A DNA stretch of 64,000 nucleotides from JAWSVE01 sp050789445 (GTDB taxonomy: Bacteria; Pseudomonadota; Gammaproteobacteria; Pseudomonadales; Cellvibrionaceae). Where the stretch lies: positions 2,108,001 through 2,172,000 of the forward strand of contig JAILXR010000001.1 of assembly GCA_050789445.1 (NCBI GenBank), given 5' to 3'. The translations under genes were made by a program, and so were the position numbers. This document shows, one piece after another, positions 25,899-36,064 of this stretch (position 1 is its first letter; each line of letters opens with the position of its first letter). The notes below the pieces were generated by a model. That model worked only from the letters and a program-made list of their open reading frames with translations. It made no database searches and was not told the origin of the DNA.

Positions 25899-26807
25899 CT
25901 ATTTTAGTGGTGGCGGATTGTCGTTGATTGCGCGAAGAATTTGAAGCGCTTCCCGAGTAGCGGCAACATCATGGACACGAATGATACTCGCACCTCTTTC
26001 TGCAGCCAATAATGCTAGGGAAACACTACCAACCAAACGCTCATCCTCTATTGGTCGATTCTCTACTTTTTGCTTTGCCCCATCTTTTAAATTCAGACCT
26101 AATTCCAAAATATTAGCAATCATAGATTTTCGAGAGAGACCAACTAAGATAGGGCAACCCAAACTGTCTAGCTCATTCAATCGTTTCAATAATTCCAGAT
26201 TATGTGCCAGTGATTTTCCAAAGCCAAAACCAGGGTCGACCAATAATTTTTCTTTCGGAATTCCCGCTTGCTCACAAGCAATCATTCGTTCGCTCAAGAA
26301 TGTTTTTACTTCTGTAACAACATGCTCATATCTAGGTTTTTTTTGCATATTATCGGGCTGACCCTGCATATGCATCAAGCAAACGGGCAAACCTGTCTTT
26401 GTTGCCACCTGCAACGCATTTTCTTTTTTTAGTGCACGAACATCGTTGATGATTCCCGCTCCCACTTTCGCAGACTCCTCCATCACTTGTGGAGTGCTAG
26501 TATCAACAGAAACAATCACTTCGAAATTTTTTCGTATGGCCTCAACCAAAGGAACAACTCGGTCAACTTCTTCATCAACAGAAACTAACGCGGCACCAGG
26601 TCGAGTAGATTCTCCACCAACATCAATAATCTTCGCGCCCTCATTAATCATTTGCTCGACTCGCTTTAAAGCGATATCCACATTACTCTGAGAGTTTTTA
26701 GAAAAATATTTCCCTCCATCAGAAAAAGAGTCGGGCGTGGCATTCAAGATACCCATGACAACTGGATAAGAGAGATCAAGAATTAAATCTGCGCACTGAA
26801 TTTTCAT
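25899..26807 (-). CDS. folP: Dihydropteroate synthase
   Basis: 302 residues, slightly longer than E. coli FolP. It joins p-aminobenzoate to dihydropterin pyrophosphate in folate synthesis. The family marks are present: VVMGILNATPDSFSDGG, IDVGGESTRPGA, VSVDTSTPQVM, IINDVRAL, CLMHMQGQP, LLVDPGFGFGKSL, LVGLSRKSMI and IIRVHDVAATREAL. It lies between ftsH and glmM as in Pseudomonas. The ATG has no strong ribosome binding site, but no better start is seen. Confidence 0.96.
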   Translation of the reverse strand: MKIQCADLILDLSYPVVMGILNATPDSFSDGGKYFSKNSQSNVDIALKRVEQMINEGAKIIDVGGESTRPGAALVSVDEEVDRVVPLVEAIRKNFEVIVSVDTSTPQVMEESAKVGAGIINDVRALKKENALQVATKTGLPVCLMHMQGQPDNMQKKPRYEHVVTEVKTFLSERMIACEQAGIPKEKLLVDPGFGFGKSLAHNLELLKRLNELDSLGCPILVGLSRKSMIANILELGLNLKDGAKQKVENRPIEDERLVGSVSLALLAAERGASIIRVHDVAATREALQILRAINDNPPPLK

Positions 26808-26840
26808 AATATTTTATTTGAAAAAAATTTTAAAAGGCCA

Positions 26841-26875
26841 AAAAATTGGGCCGAAACATTTTCATGCTCGGCCCA
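26841..26875 (-). terminator. Terminator after ftsH
   Basis: TGGGCCGA pairs with TCGGCCCA around 13 bases, followed in the minus direction by a T-run (AATTTTTT). It separates ftsH from folP, so the two are not simply co-transcribed. Confidence 0.85.
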
Positions 26876-26899
26876 TTATTTTTTTCAAAAGATTAGCAA

Positions 26900-28822
26900 T
26901 TAATGTTCGCTTGCTGGACCACCAATAGGGCCTGCTTTTTTATCATCATCTTTTGAGGGATCAGATTCATCGCCACCCAAATGACCATTAAAATCATTGT
27001 CATCCCAATCACGCGGAGGGCGCATTTTTTTACGGGCCATCAAATCGTCAACTTGTTCAGAATCAATTGTTTCGTATTCCATTAATGCATCTTTCATCGA
27101 TTCCAAAATATCTCGATTTTCTTGCAATATTTTCTCTGCACGGGAATAGCAACTATCAATAATTCCACGAATCTCTTCATCAATCATTTTAGATGTATCT
27201 GAAGAATAATTCATATTGCTCGCGCCGGGGTAACCCGCTTCATCTTCACCATAATGCAGAGGGCCTAACTTTTCTGACAAGCCCCACTTCATCACCATGT
27301 TGCGAGCCATTTGCGAAGCACGTTCAATATCGTTCGAAGCGCCAGTTGTCACGCCCTCAACACCCAATGTCATTTCTTCAGCTATACGCCCGCCGTATAA
27401 AGTGCATAACTGCGATTCTAATTGGCGCTTACTGATACTGTATTGATCTTCTTCCGGTAAAAATTGTGTAACACCCAAAGCACGACCACGCGGAATAATA
27501 GTTACTTTATGAATAGGATCATGCTCAGGCACTAACTTACCAACAATTGCATGACCCGCTTCATGGTATGCCGTATTTTCTTTTTCTTTTTCGCTCATCA
27601 CCATGGACTTACGTTCTGCACCCATCATGATTTTATCGCGAGCTTTTTCGAATTCTTCCATTGTAACTAAACGCTTGTTTGAGCGAGCGGCAAACAATGC
27701 AGCTTCGTTAACAATATTTGCCAAATCCGCGCCAGAAAAACCTGGTGTACCACGGGCAATAACATTAGCTTTTACAGACTCATCGATCGGGACTTTACGC
27801 ATGTGAACTTTTAAAATTTGCTCACGACCGCGAATATCTGGAAGCCCCACAAATACTTGCCGATCAAATCGTCCCGGACGCAACAGTGCTTTATCTAAAA
27901 CATCGGGGCGGTTAGTTGCTGCGATAACAATAACGCCATCGTTTTCTTCAAAACCATCCATCTCTACGAGAAGTTGGTTTAACGTTTGTTCGCGCTCATC
28001 ATGACCACCGCCATGACCGCCACCACGATGACGGCCGACTGCATCAATTTCGTCGATGAAAATTATGCATGGCGCTTGTTTTTTTGCTTGCTCAAACATG
28101 TCACGAACACGGGATGCACCAACACCCACAAACATTTCAACAAAGTCAGAACCGGAAATTGAAAAGAAAGGAACTTTCGCTTCACCAGCAATTGCTTTTG
28201 CTAATAAAGTTTTACCCGTTCCAGGAGGGCCCGCCATTAAAACTCCGCGAGGTATTCGGCCACCAAGTCGTTGGAATTTTGAAGGGTCTCGTAAGTATTC
28301 AACAAGCTCTTGAACTTCGTCTTTTGCTTCATCGACTCCAGCAACATCCGCAAACGTTGTTTTTATTTGATCTTCACCCAACAATTTTGCTTTGCTTTTT
28401 CCAAAGCTCATTGGACCGCCACGACCACCGCCGCCGCCTTGCATTTGCCGCATAAAAAACATGAACACAGCAATAATTAATAAAATGGGAAAGCTAGCAA
28501 CTAGAAGCTGTTGCCATAAGCTCGGCGTTTTGAGTTCTACACCTTTATATTCAACTTTGTAATTTTCAAGATCTTCTAGCAATGTGTTATCAGGAAGGTT
28601 GGGGGGACGAACTGTTTTAAAGCGCGTGCCATCAGTTTTTGTTCCATCGATATCTAAAATATCAATTTCAACTTCTCGGATACGCCCATCTCGAAGCTCG
28701 GCAATAAAATCAGAGTAAGTAAGCTCTTGTTCATTGACCTGCGGACTGAAGGTTTGAAAAACCATCAATAGCACGCCTGCGATAATTAGCCACAAGACTA
28801 AATTCTTAGCCATATCGTTCAA
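26900..28822 (-). CDS. ftsH: ATP-dependent zinc metalloprotease FtsH
   Basis: 640 residues; membrane-bound AAA+ protease that removes misfolded membrane proteins and short-lived regulators such as LpxC and sigma-32 (E. coli role). Two membrane segments flank a periplasmic domain (about 8-25 and 107-127). The AAA domain has Walker A GPPGTGKT, Walker B IIFIDEIDAVG and the second-region arginines in LLRPGRFDR. The protease site is HEAGH. The TTG start at 28822 has AGGA at proper distance; the next start, the ATG four codons on, is too far from it. The C-terminal tail is acidic and Gly-rich. It follows rlmE with a long gap. Confidence 0.97.
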   Translation of the reverse strand: MNDMAKNLVLWLIIAGVLLMVFQTFSPQVNEQELTYSDFIAELRDGRIREVEIDILDIDGTKTDGTRFKTVRPPNLPDNTLLEDLENYKVEYKGVELKTPSLWQQLLVASFPILLIIAVFMFFMRQMQGGGGGRGGPMSFGKSKAKLLGEDQIKTTFADVAGVDEAKDEVQELVEYLRDPSKFQRLGGRIPRGVLMAGPPGTGKTLLAKAIAGEAKVPFFSISGSDFVEMFVGVGASRVRDMFEQAKKQAPCIIFIDEIDAVGRHRGGGHGGGHDEREQTLNQLLVEMDGFEENDGVIVIAATNRPDVLDKALLRPGRFDRQVFVGLPDIRGREQILKVHMRKVPIDESVKANVIARGTPGFSGADLANIVNEAALFAARSNKRLVTMEEFEKARDKIMMGAERKSMVMSEKEKENTAYHEAGHAIVGKLVPEHDPIHKVTIIPRGRALGVTQFLPEEDQYSISKRQLESQLCTLYGGRIAEEMTLGVEGVTTGASNDIERASQMARNMVMKWGLSEKLGPLHYGEDEAGYPGASNMNYSSDTSKMIDEEIRGIIDSCYSRAEKILQENRDILESMKDALMEYETIDSEQVDDLMARKKMRPPRDWDDNDFNGHLGGDESDPSKDDDKKAGPIGGPASEH

Positions 28823-29154
28823 AAACTTATCCTCTCATTACTGCTGTCATTTTTTGTTCGCAAAGCCACTAAGACTCTGGAAGAAGCTGATACAGAAAGC
28901 AGTATATTCTGCATCAAAAAATTAGTGGGTACTCATTAAGAGCTTTAAGAGCCGTATTTCTTCAAAGCTAATTAGAGATAAAGACTTCCTGAGTTATACG
29001 TTTTGTAATCTATTTTGTATTAAACAGGAGATACTCAAAGTATAGCGGTTAAAGCAGGTCGCTGTTAGCAATAGCTTTACAGCGTCTTTGGAACTCTATC
29101 ACAACACTGGCAAGATCCAATCGGGCCTACCAAGATCTTACAATTAATTAACAT
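28823..29154. other. Intergenic region between rlmE and ftsH
   Basis: 332 bases. It must hold the ftsH promoter. I see no gene, no good hairpin and no heat-shock consensus comparable to the one upstream of grpE. Confidence 0.4.
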
Positions 29155-29778
29155 CTATTGACCTAAAAAACCTTTTGCAACCAGATAGACCTCTCTAGAC
29201 CGCGGACGAGAAGCGTCAGGCTTGCGAGTCACCACTCGCTTAAAGCTCACTTTCAAGTCTTGGAAAACAGCATCGAACCCTTCGCCCTGAAAGACTTTAG
29301 TCACAAAGTCCCCATTTTTTGCAAGGGTTTGCTTGGCAAGATCAATTGCCAACTCCACTAGATACATGGATTTTGGCTGATCAATGTCAGTCACTCCACT
29401 CATATTGGGGGCCATATCCGAGATTACAAGGTCTGCTTTCTCTTCACCAATGACGGCAAGAAGCTCTTTAAGCACTGCATCTTCCGTAAAATCACCCTCA
29501 ACAAAGATGACATCGGCAATCGCGTCCATTGGCAGAATATCGGAAGCAATCACTTTGCCCTTCTCTCCCACGAGCTTAACTGCTACTTGGGACCATCCAC
29601 CAGGTGCTGCTCCGAGATCTATGACTGTATTCCCAGGCTTCAGTAAACGGTCTTTTTCATTGAGCTCCAACAACTTATAACTTGCACGAGAACGATAACC
29701 GTCCTCTTGTGTCTTTTTGACATAGTGGTCATTAAAGTGCTCGTGTAGCCAGCGATGACTACTTTTAGATCGTGCCAT
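29155..29778 (-). CDS. rlmE: 23S rRNA (uridine-2'-O)-methyltransferase
   Basis: 207 residues from the ATG at 29778, which follows GGGA; an in-frame TTG 12 bases earlier is less likely. The enzyme methylates U2552 of 23S rRNA with S-adenosylmethionine in late 50S assembly. The SAM site VIDLGAAPGGWSQVA is visible, and the K-D-K-E catalytic set is consistent with Lys in RASYKLLE, Asp in LVISDMAPNMSG, Lys in FVTKVFQGEG and Glu in RSREVYLVAKG. Its place next to yhbY and ftsH is standard. Confidence 0.96.
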   Translation of the reverse strand: MARSKSSHRWLHEHFNDHYVKKTQEDGYRSRASYKLLELNEKDRLLKPGNTVIDLGAAPGGWSQVAVKLVGEKGKVIASDILPMDAIADVIFVEGDFTEDAVLKELLAVIGEEKADLVISDMAPNMSGVTDIDQPKSMYLVELAIDLAKQTLAKNGDFVTKVFQGEGFDAVFQDLKVSFKRVVTRKPDASRPRSREVYLVAKGFLGQ

Positions 29779-29957
29779 TTTTTGTCCCAAATACTTAATT
29801 CAAACTATTGCGTGAGTGCTATTTACTAGCCACTCTCATGACCAGTAACTTTCTTCATTTGTCGCCTCAATTTAAGATATTGCTAATCAATAACACTTAA
29901 ATCAGTTAATATGGCGCGATTACAGCACATTCAACACTATTAGGCAGTCATTGTAAG

Positions 29958-30263
29958 ATGTTAACCACAGAACGTAAAAAAAGATTTCGAGCTATAGGGC
30001 ATAACTTAAAGCCTATTGTTACTGTAGCAGGTAATGGTTTGTCAGAAACAGTCCTCGCAGAATTGAATAGAGCCTTGAATGATCACGAGCTGATTAAGAT
30101 AAAATTAGTCTTCGATGATCGTGCAGATCGGCAACTTGCTATTGAAGAAATTTGCAAACTGACAGAAGCCGAGAATGTTCAATCAATTGGCAAGGTTGTT
30201 TTACTTTATAAAGCAGCGAAGAAACCCAACCCCAAATTATCTAATCTTTTGCGTATTTCTTAA
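29958..30263 (+). CDS. yhbY: YhbY-family CRM-domain RNA-binding protein
   Basis: 101 residues with the CRM fold that binds the 50S subunit precursor. Marks are LTTERKKRFRAIGHNLKPIV, then VAGNGLSETVLAELNRAL, ELIKIKLVFDDRADRQ and the GKVVLLYK strand near the end, with the GNGL turn that contacts RNA. It is divergent from rlmE, as in E. coli and Pseudomonas. No operon partner downstream is certain; the GST follows after 74 bases. Confidence 0.95.
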   Translation: MLTTERKKRFRAIGHNLKPIVTVAGNGLSETVLAELNRALNDHELIKIKLVFDDRADRQLAIEEICKLTEAENVQSIGKVVLLYKAAKKPNPKLSNLLRIS

Positions 30264-30337
30264 TACATTTTTCTGAAAGCGCTCAGCCAGATAACCTTCA
30301 CAATGTAACTATCAGCCCCCCATACACAATAATCATT

Positions 30338-30967
30338 ATGAAATTATATGACTGTCATCCCGCCCCGAACCCAAGACGAGTGCGAATTTTTATCGCAGAA
30401 AAAGGAATCAGCATTCCTACTGTTCAAGTTGACTTTGCCGGGAAAGAACACTTAACCGAAGCTTATGGAAAGATAAATCCTTTTCATGATGTTCCCGTTT
30501 TAGAATTAGACGACGGAACCTACATTAGCCAAGTTAACGGGATCTGCCGTTATTTAGAATCAGCCTTTCCTGAAAACAATCTCTACGGTACTGACGCAAA
30601 AGAACAGGGTGTCATTGCGATGTGGGACAACTATGTCGCTTCACAAGGTTTTAGTTCAGTTACAGATGGTCTTAGAAATTTTTCTAAAGGTTTTATTAAT
30701 CACGCAGTGTTAGGCACAAAAGATTACCCACAAATACCAGAGCTTGCTGAGCGCGGAAAAAATCGAACATTAGATTTCATGAAAGACTTAGATAAGTATC
30801 TTGCAACACGGGAATATGTTGCTTGTGATCGCTATAGCGCCGCCGATATTACAGCGCTCACAACGGTTGATTTTGCAAAACGAATAAAAATTGAAATGAG
30901 TGATGATTTGAAAAATTTAAAGCGCTGGTATGACTTGGTATCTAACCGTCCAAGTGCATCTGTTTAG
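30338..30967 (+). CDS. Glutathione S-transferase family protein
   Basis: 209 residues with a thioredoxin-like N-terminal domain and a helical C-terminal domain. N-terminal MKLYDCHPAPNPRRVRIFIA and the cis-Pro element HDVPVLELDDGTYISQVNGI (with the Glu/Asp-Ser glutathione pocket partly altered to SQVNG) are visible. The C-terminal domain runs from about residue 85 with KYLATREYVACDRYSAADIT. It may conjugate glutathione or act in redox repair, but the substrate is unknown. It lies between yhbY and the convergent greA, a place where I recall no GST in Pseudomonas, so it is a local insertion. Confidence 0.85.
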   Translation: MKLYDCHPAPNPRRVRIFIAEKGISIPTVQVDFAGKEHLTEAYGKINPFHDVPVLELDDGTYISQVNGICRYLESAFPENNLYGTDAKEQGVIAMWDNYVASQGFSSVTDGLRNFSKGFINHAVLGTKDYPQIPELAERGKNRTLDFMKDLDKYLATREYVACDRYSAADITALTTVDFAKRIKIEMSDDLKNLKRWYDLVSNRPSASV

Positions 30968-30986
30968 ATTTAAATACAACGCTTAA

Positions 30987-31014
30987 ATCTAACTTTTTTC
31001 ATAAAAAGTTAGAT
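30987..31014. terminator. Convergent bidirectional terminator overlapping the greA stop
   Basis: ATCTAACTTTTT (30987-30998) and AAAAAGTTAGAT (31003-31014) form a perfect 12-pair stem with a TCAT loop. It overlaps the greA stop codon (31009-31011). The T-rich arm can serve both the GST gene and greA. Confidence 0.8.
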
Positions 31015-31485
31015 ATGTTTAACACTTTCAATTTCGTAGCACACATCACCGGCGGGCGTTTTAATTTCAACTTCATCGCCAACGAACTTACCAATTAACC
31101 CTCTTGCGATCGGCGAGCTAATAGAAATCTTATTATGCTTTACGTCCGCTTCATCATCCCCAACAATTTGATAGGTCACTACTGCATCGGTATCAACATT
31201 TATAATTTGAACAGTTGTTCCAAAAATCACTTTATCGGTGCAAGGAATAGTTGTGACATCAATAATTTGCGCATGACTTAACTTCCCTTCGATTTCTTGG
31301 ATACGCCCCTCGCAAAAACTTTGCTGCTCACGTGCCGCATGATATTCCGCATTTTCTTTCAAGTCGCCATGCTCTCGCGCTTCAGCGATGGCTTTAACAA
31401 TACGGGGACGAACTACTTTTTTTAATTCATCTAGCTCGACACGTAACGCTTCTGCACCACCAACTGTCATAGGTACTTTGCTCAT
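31009..31485 (-). CDS. greA: Transcription elongation factor GreA
   Basis: 158 residues, the usual length. It binds in the RNA polymerase secondary channel and promotes cleavage of backtracked transcripts. The N-terminal coiled coil with the acidic tip (LKENAEYHAAREQQSFCEGR) and the C-terminal FKBP-like domain (SPIARGLIGKFVGDEVEIKT) are intact. It lies between carB and yhbY as in Pseudomonas, and a terminator-like hairpin separates it from carB. Confidence 0.97.
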   Translation of the reverse strand: MSKVPMTVGGAEALRVELDELKKVVRPRIVKAIAEAREHGDLKENAEYHAAREQQSFCEGRIQEIEGKLSHAQIIDVTTIPCTDKVIFGTTVQIINVDTDAVVTYQIVGDDEADVKHNKISISSPIARGLIGKFVGDEVEIKTPAGDVCYEIESVKHI

Positions 31486-31516
31486 AGTCGTTCCTTAATT
31501 GGTAAGGTAAAAATGG

Positions 31517-31542
31517 AAGAGGCCCTATTAGAAAGGCCTCTT
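31517..31542 (-). terminator. Terminator or attenuator between carB and greA
   Basis: AAGAGGCC-10-GGCCTCTT with a T-run (CCATTTTTACC) in the minus direction. It lies about 60 bases beyond the carB stop and 30 bases before the greA start, so greA transcription would depend on readthrough or a promoter inside this gap. Confidence 0.8.
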
Positions 31543-31604
31543 ACAATATTTATTTAAAAATTATTATACTTATTCGCTTAGCTTAAAAGCATTTCAATCG
31601 TTGC

Positions 31605-34600
31605 TTAAGCTATACGCTGATGCAAATCCTGAAGCCGACGAACTTGTTGTTGCTGACCAAATCGGAGTGCCATACAAATCGCACGAGCTCCCGCCAATGT
31701 AGTTGTGTAATAAACACGATGATTTTCAGCGCCTCGACGGATTGAAGCAGAATCTTTGATGGCTTGTCGCCCCTCAGTCGTATTAATCACGATGGTAATC
31801 TCATCGTTCTTAATCATATCGACAATATGCGGACGACCTTCTGCCACTTTATTCACTAATTCAACTTCGATTCCTGCAGATGTAATGACTTTTGCAGTTC
31901 CGCGTGTAGCAACAATTGAGAAACCTAAATCCGTTAACTCATTCGCCACTTGAACGATTCCATCTTTATCAAAATCACGAACACTTAAAAATACTTTACC
32001 TGTTGTGGGAATCGGTTGTCCAGAACCTTGCTCCGCTTTTGAGTAGGCTTCCGCAAATGTGTCACCCACACCCATCACCTCACCTGTCGATTTCATTTCG
32101 GGCCCAAGAATTGGGTCAACAGCTGGGAATTTATTAAATGGAAATACTGCTTCTTTAACAGAGTAATAATCGGGGACAACTTCTTTAGTGAAACCTTGAT
32201 CAGCAAGTGTCATTCCCGCTTGGCAACGCGCTGCAACTTTTGCTAATGAAACGCCAATACATTTAGACACAAACGGAACTGTACGCGATGCACGAGGATT
32301 CACTTCGATGACATAAATTTCGCCATCTTGGTATGCCAACTGAACATTCATCAAACCAATTACGCCCAACTCTAGCGCCATGCTTTTGACTTGGTCGCGC
32401 ATTAAATCTTGTACGTCAGCCGGTAAAGAATACGGTGGCAGTGAACAAGCAGAATCACCCGAGTGAACACCACACTGTTCAATATGCTGCATAATTGCCC
32501 CAATGATAACTTCTTTACCATCGCTGACAGCATCAATGTCGACTTCGATTGCATTATTCAAAAAGTGATCCAGCAAAACGGGCGAATCCTCTGAAACCTG
32601 AACAGCTTCTGTCATGTACGTCCGCAATTCTGATTCGTTATAAACAATTTCCATCGCTCGCCCACCCAACACGTACGATGGACGAACAACTAATGGGTAA
32701 CCAACGCCGATGGCTTCTTTTACAGCCTCTTCAGATGAACGAACGATCGCATTGGAGGGTTGTTTTAATTTCAGCTCTTGAATCATTTGTTGAAAACGTT
32801 CGCGATCTTCTGCTCTATCAATTGCATCTGGACTAGTACCAATAATTGGTACGCCTTCTTCTTCTAATGCATTCGCTAGCTTCAAAGGAGTTTGCCCACC
32901 AAACTGGACAATCACACCTTTTGGTTTTTCTTTGCGTACAATTTCTAAAACATCTTCAAGCGTTACTGGCTCGAAAAATAATCTGTCAGACGTATCATAA
33001 TCTGTCGATACTGTCTCAGGATTACAATTTACCATAATGGTTTCGTAACCGTCTTCACGCATTGCTAAGGCCGCATGTACACAACAATAATCAAACTCGA
33101 TACCTTGACCAATTCTATTTGGACCGCCGCCCAACACTAAAATTTTATCGCGAGTACTTGGCTCCGCTTCACACTCTTCCTCGTATGTTGAATACATATA
33201 AGCAGTGGCTGTAGAAAATTCAGCAGCGCACGTATCAACACGTTTATAAACAGGATGAACATCAATCGAATGACGATAGTTACGAACTGCTTTTTCAGAT
33301 TGACTTAAAAGATCACCAATTCGTTTATCAGAGAAGCCCTTGCGCTTAACATGAAACATTTCTTCTTTTGAAATATTTGTCAGCTTAGTTTCTGCGATGG
33401 CAGATTCTGTATTCATTAAATCTTCGATTTGAGTTAAAAACCAGAGATCGATAGATGAAGCTTGATGCACTTCTTCTAGCGTCATCCCTGCACGAAACGC
33501 ATCTGCAACATACCAAATGCGATTTGCACCTGGCGTTGTTAAATCTCTGCGAATTGTCTCCATCGCATTGGGTGCTTCTAAATCAACATGAGGCTCAAAA
33601 CCTGCTGAACCCACTTCCAAACCGCGCAATGCTTTTTGTAACGACTCTTGGAAAGTACGGCCAATCGCCATTACCTCTCCTACTGATTTCATTTGCGTTG
33701 TTAAACGCGCGTCGGCTTCACCAAATTTCTCAAATGTAAATCGTGGGATTTTTGTTACAACGTAATCGATCGATGGTTCAAAAGAAGCTGGCGTTGCTCC
33801 GCCCGTAATATCATTTTGCAATTCATCTAATGTGTAACCGACGGCAAGTTTTGCGGCGATTTTTGCAATAGGAAAGCCTGTTGCCTTTGAAGCTAACGCA
33901 GAAGAACGTGACACTCGAGGATTCATCTCGACAATCACTAGACGCCCATCCGCAGGATTGACTGCAAACTGAACATTGGAGCCGCCAGTTTCCACACCAA
34001 TTTCGCGAAGCACCGCAATCGATGCATCACGCATGATTTGATATTCTTTATCCGTTAATGTTTGTGCAGGAGCAACGGTAATTGAATCACCCGTATGCAC
34101 ACCCATTGGATCAAAGTTTTCTATCGCGCAAACGATAATACAATTATCTTTTTTGTCACGAACCACTTCCATTTCAAATTCTTTCCAACCAATTAATGAT
34201 TCATCAATCAATAATTCATTCGTTGGAGACAGATCTAAGCCACGCAAACAAATTTCTTCGAACTCTTCCCAGTTATACGCAATGCCACCGCCTGAACCAC
34301 CCATTGTAAATGACGGCCGAATTATCATAGGAAAGCCAAATTCTTTGGGAACTTCTAACGCGTCTTCTAAACTATGAACAATTCGCGCGCGCGGACATTC
34401 AAGACCGATTGACTTCATCGCCTTATCAAAACGACTTCTATCCTCTGCTTTATCAATCGCATCTGCTTTCGCACCAATTAATTCAACACCAAACTCTTCA
34501 AGTACACCTTCACGCTCTAAATCAAGTGCGCAATTCAATGCTGTTTGACCACCCATAGTTGGCAATACGGCATCGGGTCTTTCTTTTTCGATAATTTGCT

Positions 34601-34823
34601 TAACCGTTTGCCAGGTAATCGGCTCGATGTAAGTGGCATCCGCCATTGCAGGATCAGTCATGATGGTCGCGGGATTTGAATTCACCAAAATGACGCGAAA
34701 GCCTTCCTCGCGAAGCGCTTTACATGCTTGCGCACCAGAGTAATCAAATTCACACGCTTGACCAATAACGATTGGACCAGCACCAAGAATTAAAATGGAA
34801 TGTATGTCTGTTCTTTTTGGCAT
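31605..34823 (-). CDS. carB: Carbamoyl-phosphate synthase large subunit
   Basis: 1072 residues. It makes carbamoyl phosphate from bicarbonate, ammonia (tunnelled from CarA) and two ATP, for arginine and pyrimidine synthesis. The two homologous halves are visible, each starting with a dinucleotide-like motif (LILGAGPIVIGQACEFDYSG and LVLGGGPNRIGQGIEFDYC) and each with an ATP-grasp domain (IRPSFTMGGSGGGI and VRPSYVLGGRAMEIV). The oligomerisation region lies between them, and the MGS-like regulatory domain ends the protein (IVATRGTAKVI, VINTTEG). It follows carA after 92 bases on the same strand. Confidence 0.98.
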   Translation of the reverse strand: MPKRTDIHSILILGAGPIVIGQACEFDYSGAQACKALREEGFRVILVNSNPATIMTDPAMADATYIEPITWQTVKQIIEKERPDAVLPTMGGQTALNCALDLEREGVLEEFGVELIGAKADAIDKAEDRSRFDKAMKSIGLECPRARIVHSLEDALEVPKEFGFPMIIRPSFTMGGSGGGIAYNWEEFEEICLRGLDLSPTNELLIDESLIGWKEFEMEVVRDKKDNCIIVCAIENFDPMGVHTGDSITVAPAQTLTDKEYQIMRDASIAVLREIGVETGGSNVQFAVNPADGRLVIVEMNPRVSRSSALASKATGFPIAKIAAKLAVGYTLDELQNDITGGATPASFEPSIDYVVTKIPRFTFEKFGEADARLTTQMKSVGEVMAIGRTFQESLQKALRGLEVGSAGFEPHVDLEAPNAMETIRRDLTTPGANRIWYVADAFRAGMTLEEVHQASSIDLWFLTQIEDLMNTESAIAETKLTNISKEEMFHVKRKGFSDKRIGDLLSQSEKAVRNYRHSIDVHPVYKRVDTCAAEFSTATAYMYSTYEEECEAEPSTRDKILVLGGGPNRIGQGIEFDYCCVHAALAMREDGYETIMVNCNPETVSTDYDTSDRLFFEPVTLEDVLEIVRKEKPKGVIVQFGGQTPLKLANALEEEGVPIIGTSPDAIDRAEDRERFQQMIQELKLKQPSNAIVRSSEEAVKEAIGVGYPLVVRPSYVLGGRAMEIVYNESELRTYMTEAVQVSEDSPVLLDHFLNNAIEVDIDAVSDGKEVIIGAIMQHIEQCGVHSGDSACSLPPYSLPADVQDLMRDQVKSMALELGVIGLMNVQLAYQDGEIYVIEVNPRASRTVPFVSKCIGVSLAKVAARCQAGMTLADQGFTKEVVPDYYSVKEAVFPFNKFPAVDPILGPEMKSTGEVMGVGDTFAEAYSKAEQGSGQPIPTTGKVFLSVRDFDKDGIVQVANELTDLGFSIVATRGTAKVITSAGIEVELVNKVAEGRPHIVDMIKNDEITIVINTTEGRQAIKDSASIRRGAENHRVYYTTTLAGARAICMALRFGQQQQVRRLQDLHQRIA

Positions 34824-34915
34824 GCTTCACTTTACTCGCAGCGTTTTAAATTTTTAGAAATTGTTTTTTCTTACATTTCTGACTTGTGCTTTTTTTGCAA
34901 CACAAAAAATCTGAA

Positions 34916-36064
34916 TTATTTATTCGCCAGCATTAATTCGATAAAATGCTCAAACAACGGCTCTGCATCACGCGGCCCTGGACTTGCTTCAGGATGCCCC
35001 TGAAAACTAAATGCAGGTTTATCGGTTCGATGAACACCTTGCAATGAATCATCAAACAATGACCGATGTGTTGCTATTAAATTTTCTGGAAGTGTATCGT
35101 CATCAATAGCAAAGCCATGGTTTTGACTGGTGATCATAACGCGCTTCGTTTCCAAATCTTGAACGGGGTGATTCGCGCCATGATGACCGAATTTCATTTT
35201 TTTCGTTTTTGCGCCACTCGCCAATCCTAACAACTGATGACCGAGGCAAATTCCAAAAATTGGAATGTTTTTTTCTAGAATTTCTTTAATCGCAGCGATA
35301 GCATAATCACAAGGTTCTGGATCGCCAGGTCCGTTTGATAAAAACACACCATCTGGGTTCATGGCCAACACATCAGCTGCAGGAGTTTGTGCAGGTACAA
35401 CGGTAATATCACAGCCATGAGAAGCGAGGATACGTAAAATATTTCTTTTCACGCCGAAATCATAAGCAACGACTTTGAATTTTTTTTCTGTCACTTCGCT
35501 GTGACCAACGCCCAACTTCCAAACGCCTTCATTCCATTGATAATTCTTTTTCGTCGAAACAATTTTTGCTAAGTCCATTCCTTTTAAACCAGGAAATTCT
35601 TTCGCGGCCGCTAATGCTTTTTTCTCATCAACTGCGCCATTAAGATCTGCAGCGATAATGCAGCCGTTTTGTGCGCCCTTGTCCCTTAGAATTCTTGTTA
35701 ACTTTCGCGTATCAATATTTGCAATACCCACAACGTTATTTTTCTTTAAATAATCATCGAGTGGCATTTCGTCACGAAAACTACTGGAGATCAACGGCAA
35801 ATCTCGAATCACCAAGCCCGACGACCAAATCTGATCGCACTCTTCGTCTTCCGAGTTTGTACCTGTGTTACCAATATGAGGATAGGTTAGCGTGATGATT
35901 TGCTTTGCGTAGGAAGGGTCGGTCAAAATTTCTTGATAACCCGTTAAGGCAGTATTAAAAACGACTTCACCGGCTGATATGCCATCAGCGCCAATAGCTA
36001 CCCCTCGGAAAACGGTGCCATCTTCAAGGACTAAAATGGCGGGGCGAGAAGCTTGCATGATCAA
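34916..36064 (-). CDS. carA: Carbamoyl-phosphate synthase small subunit
   Basis: 382 residues. It hydrolyses glutamine and passes ammonia to CarB. The glutamine amidotransferase class I triad is visible: Cys in FGICLGHQLLG, His and Glu in FQGHPEASPGPRD. The N-terminal half starts PAILVLEDGTVFRGVAIG. Two starts are possible: TTG at 36064, with AGGAG six bases away, or ATG at 36058, whose distance from the same site is 12. The first is chosen by spacing; the second would remove two residues. Confidence 0.96.
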   Translation of the reverse strand: MIMQASRPAILVLEDGTVFRGVAIGADGISAGEVVFNTALTGYQEILTDPSYAKQIITLTYPHIGNTGTNSEDEECDQIWSSGLVIRDLPLISSSFRDEMPLDDYLKKNNVVGIANIDTRKLTRILRDKGAQNGCIIAADLNGAVDEKKALAAAKEFPGLKGMDLAKIVSTKKNYQWNEGVWKLGVGHSEVTEKKFKVVAYDFGVKRNILRILASHGCDITVVPAQTPAADVLAMNPDGVFLSNGPGDPEPCDYAIAAIKEILEKNIPIFGICLGHQLLGLASGAKTKKMKFGHHGANHPVQDLETKRVMITSQNHGFAIDDDTLPENLIATHRSLFDDSLQGVHRTDKPAFSFQGHPEASPGPRDAEPLFEHFIELMLANK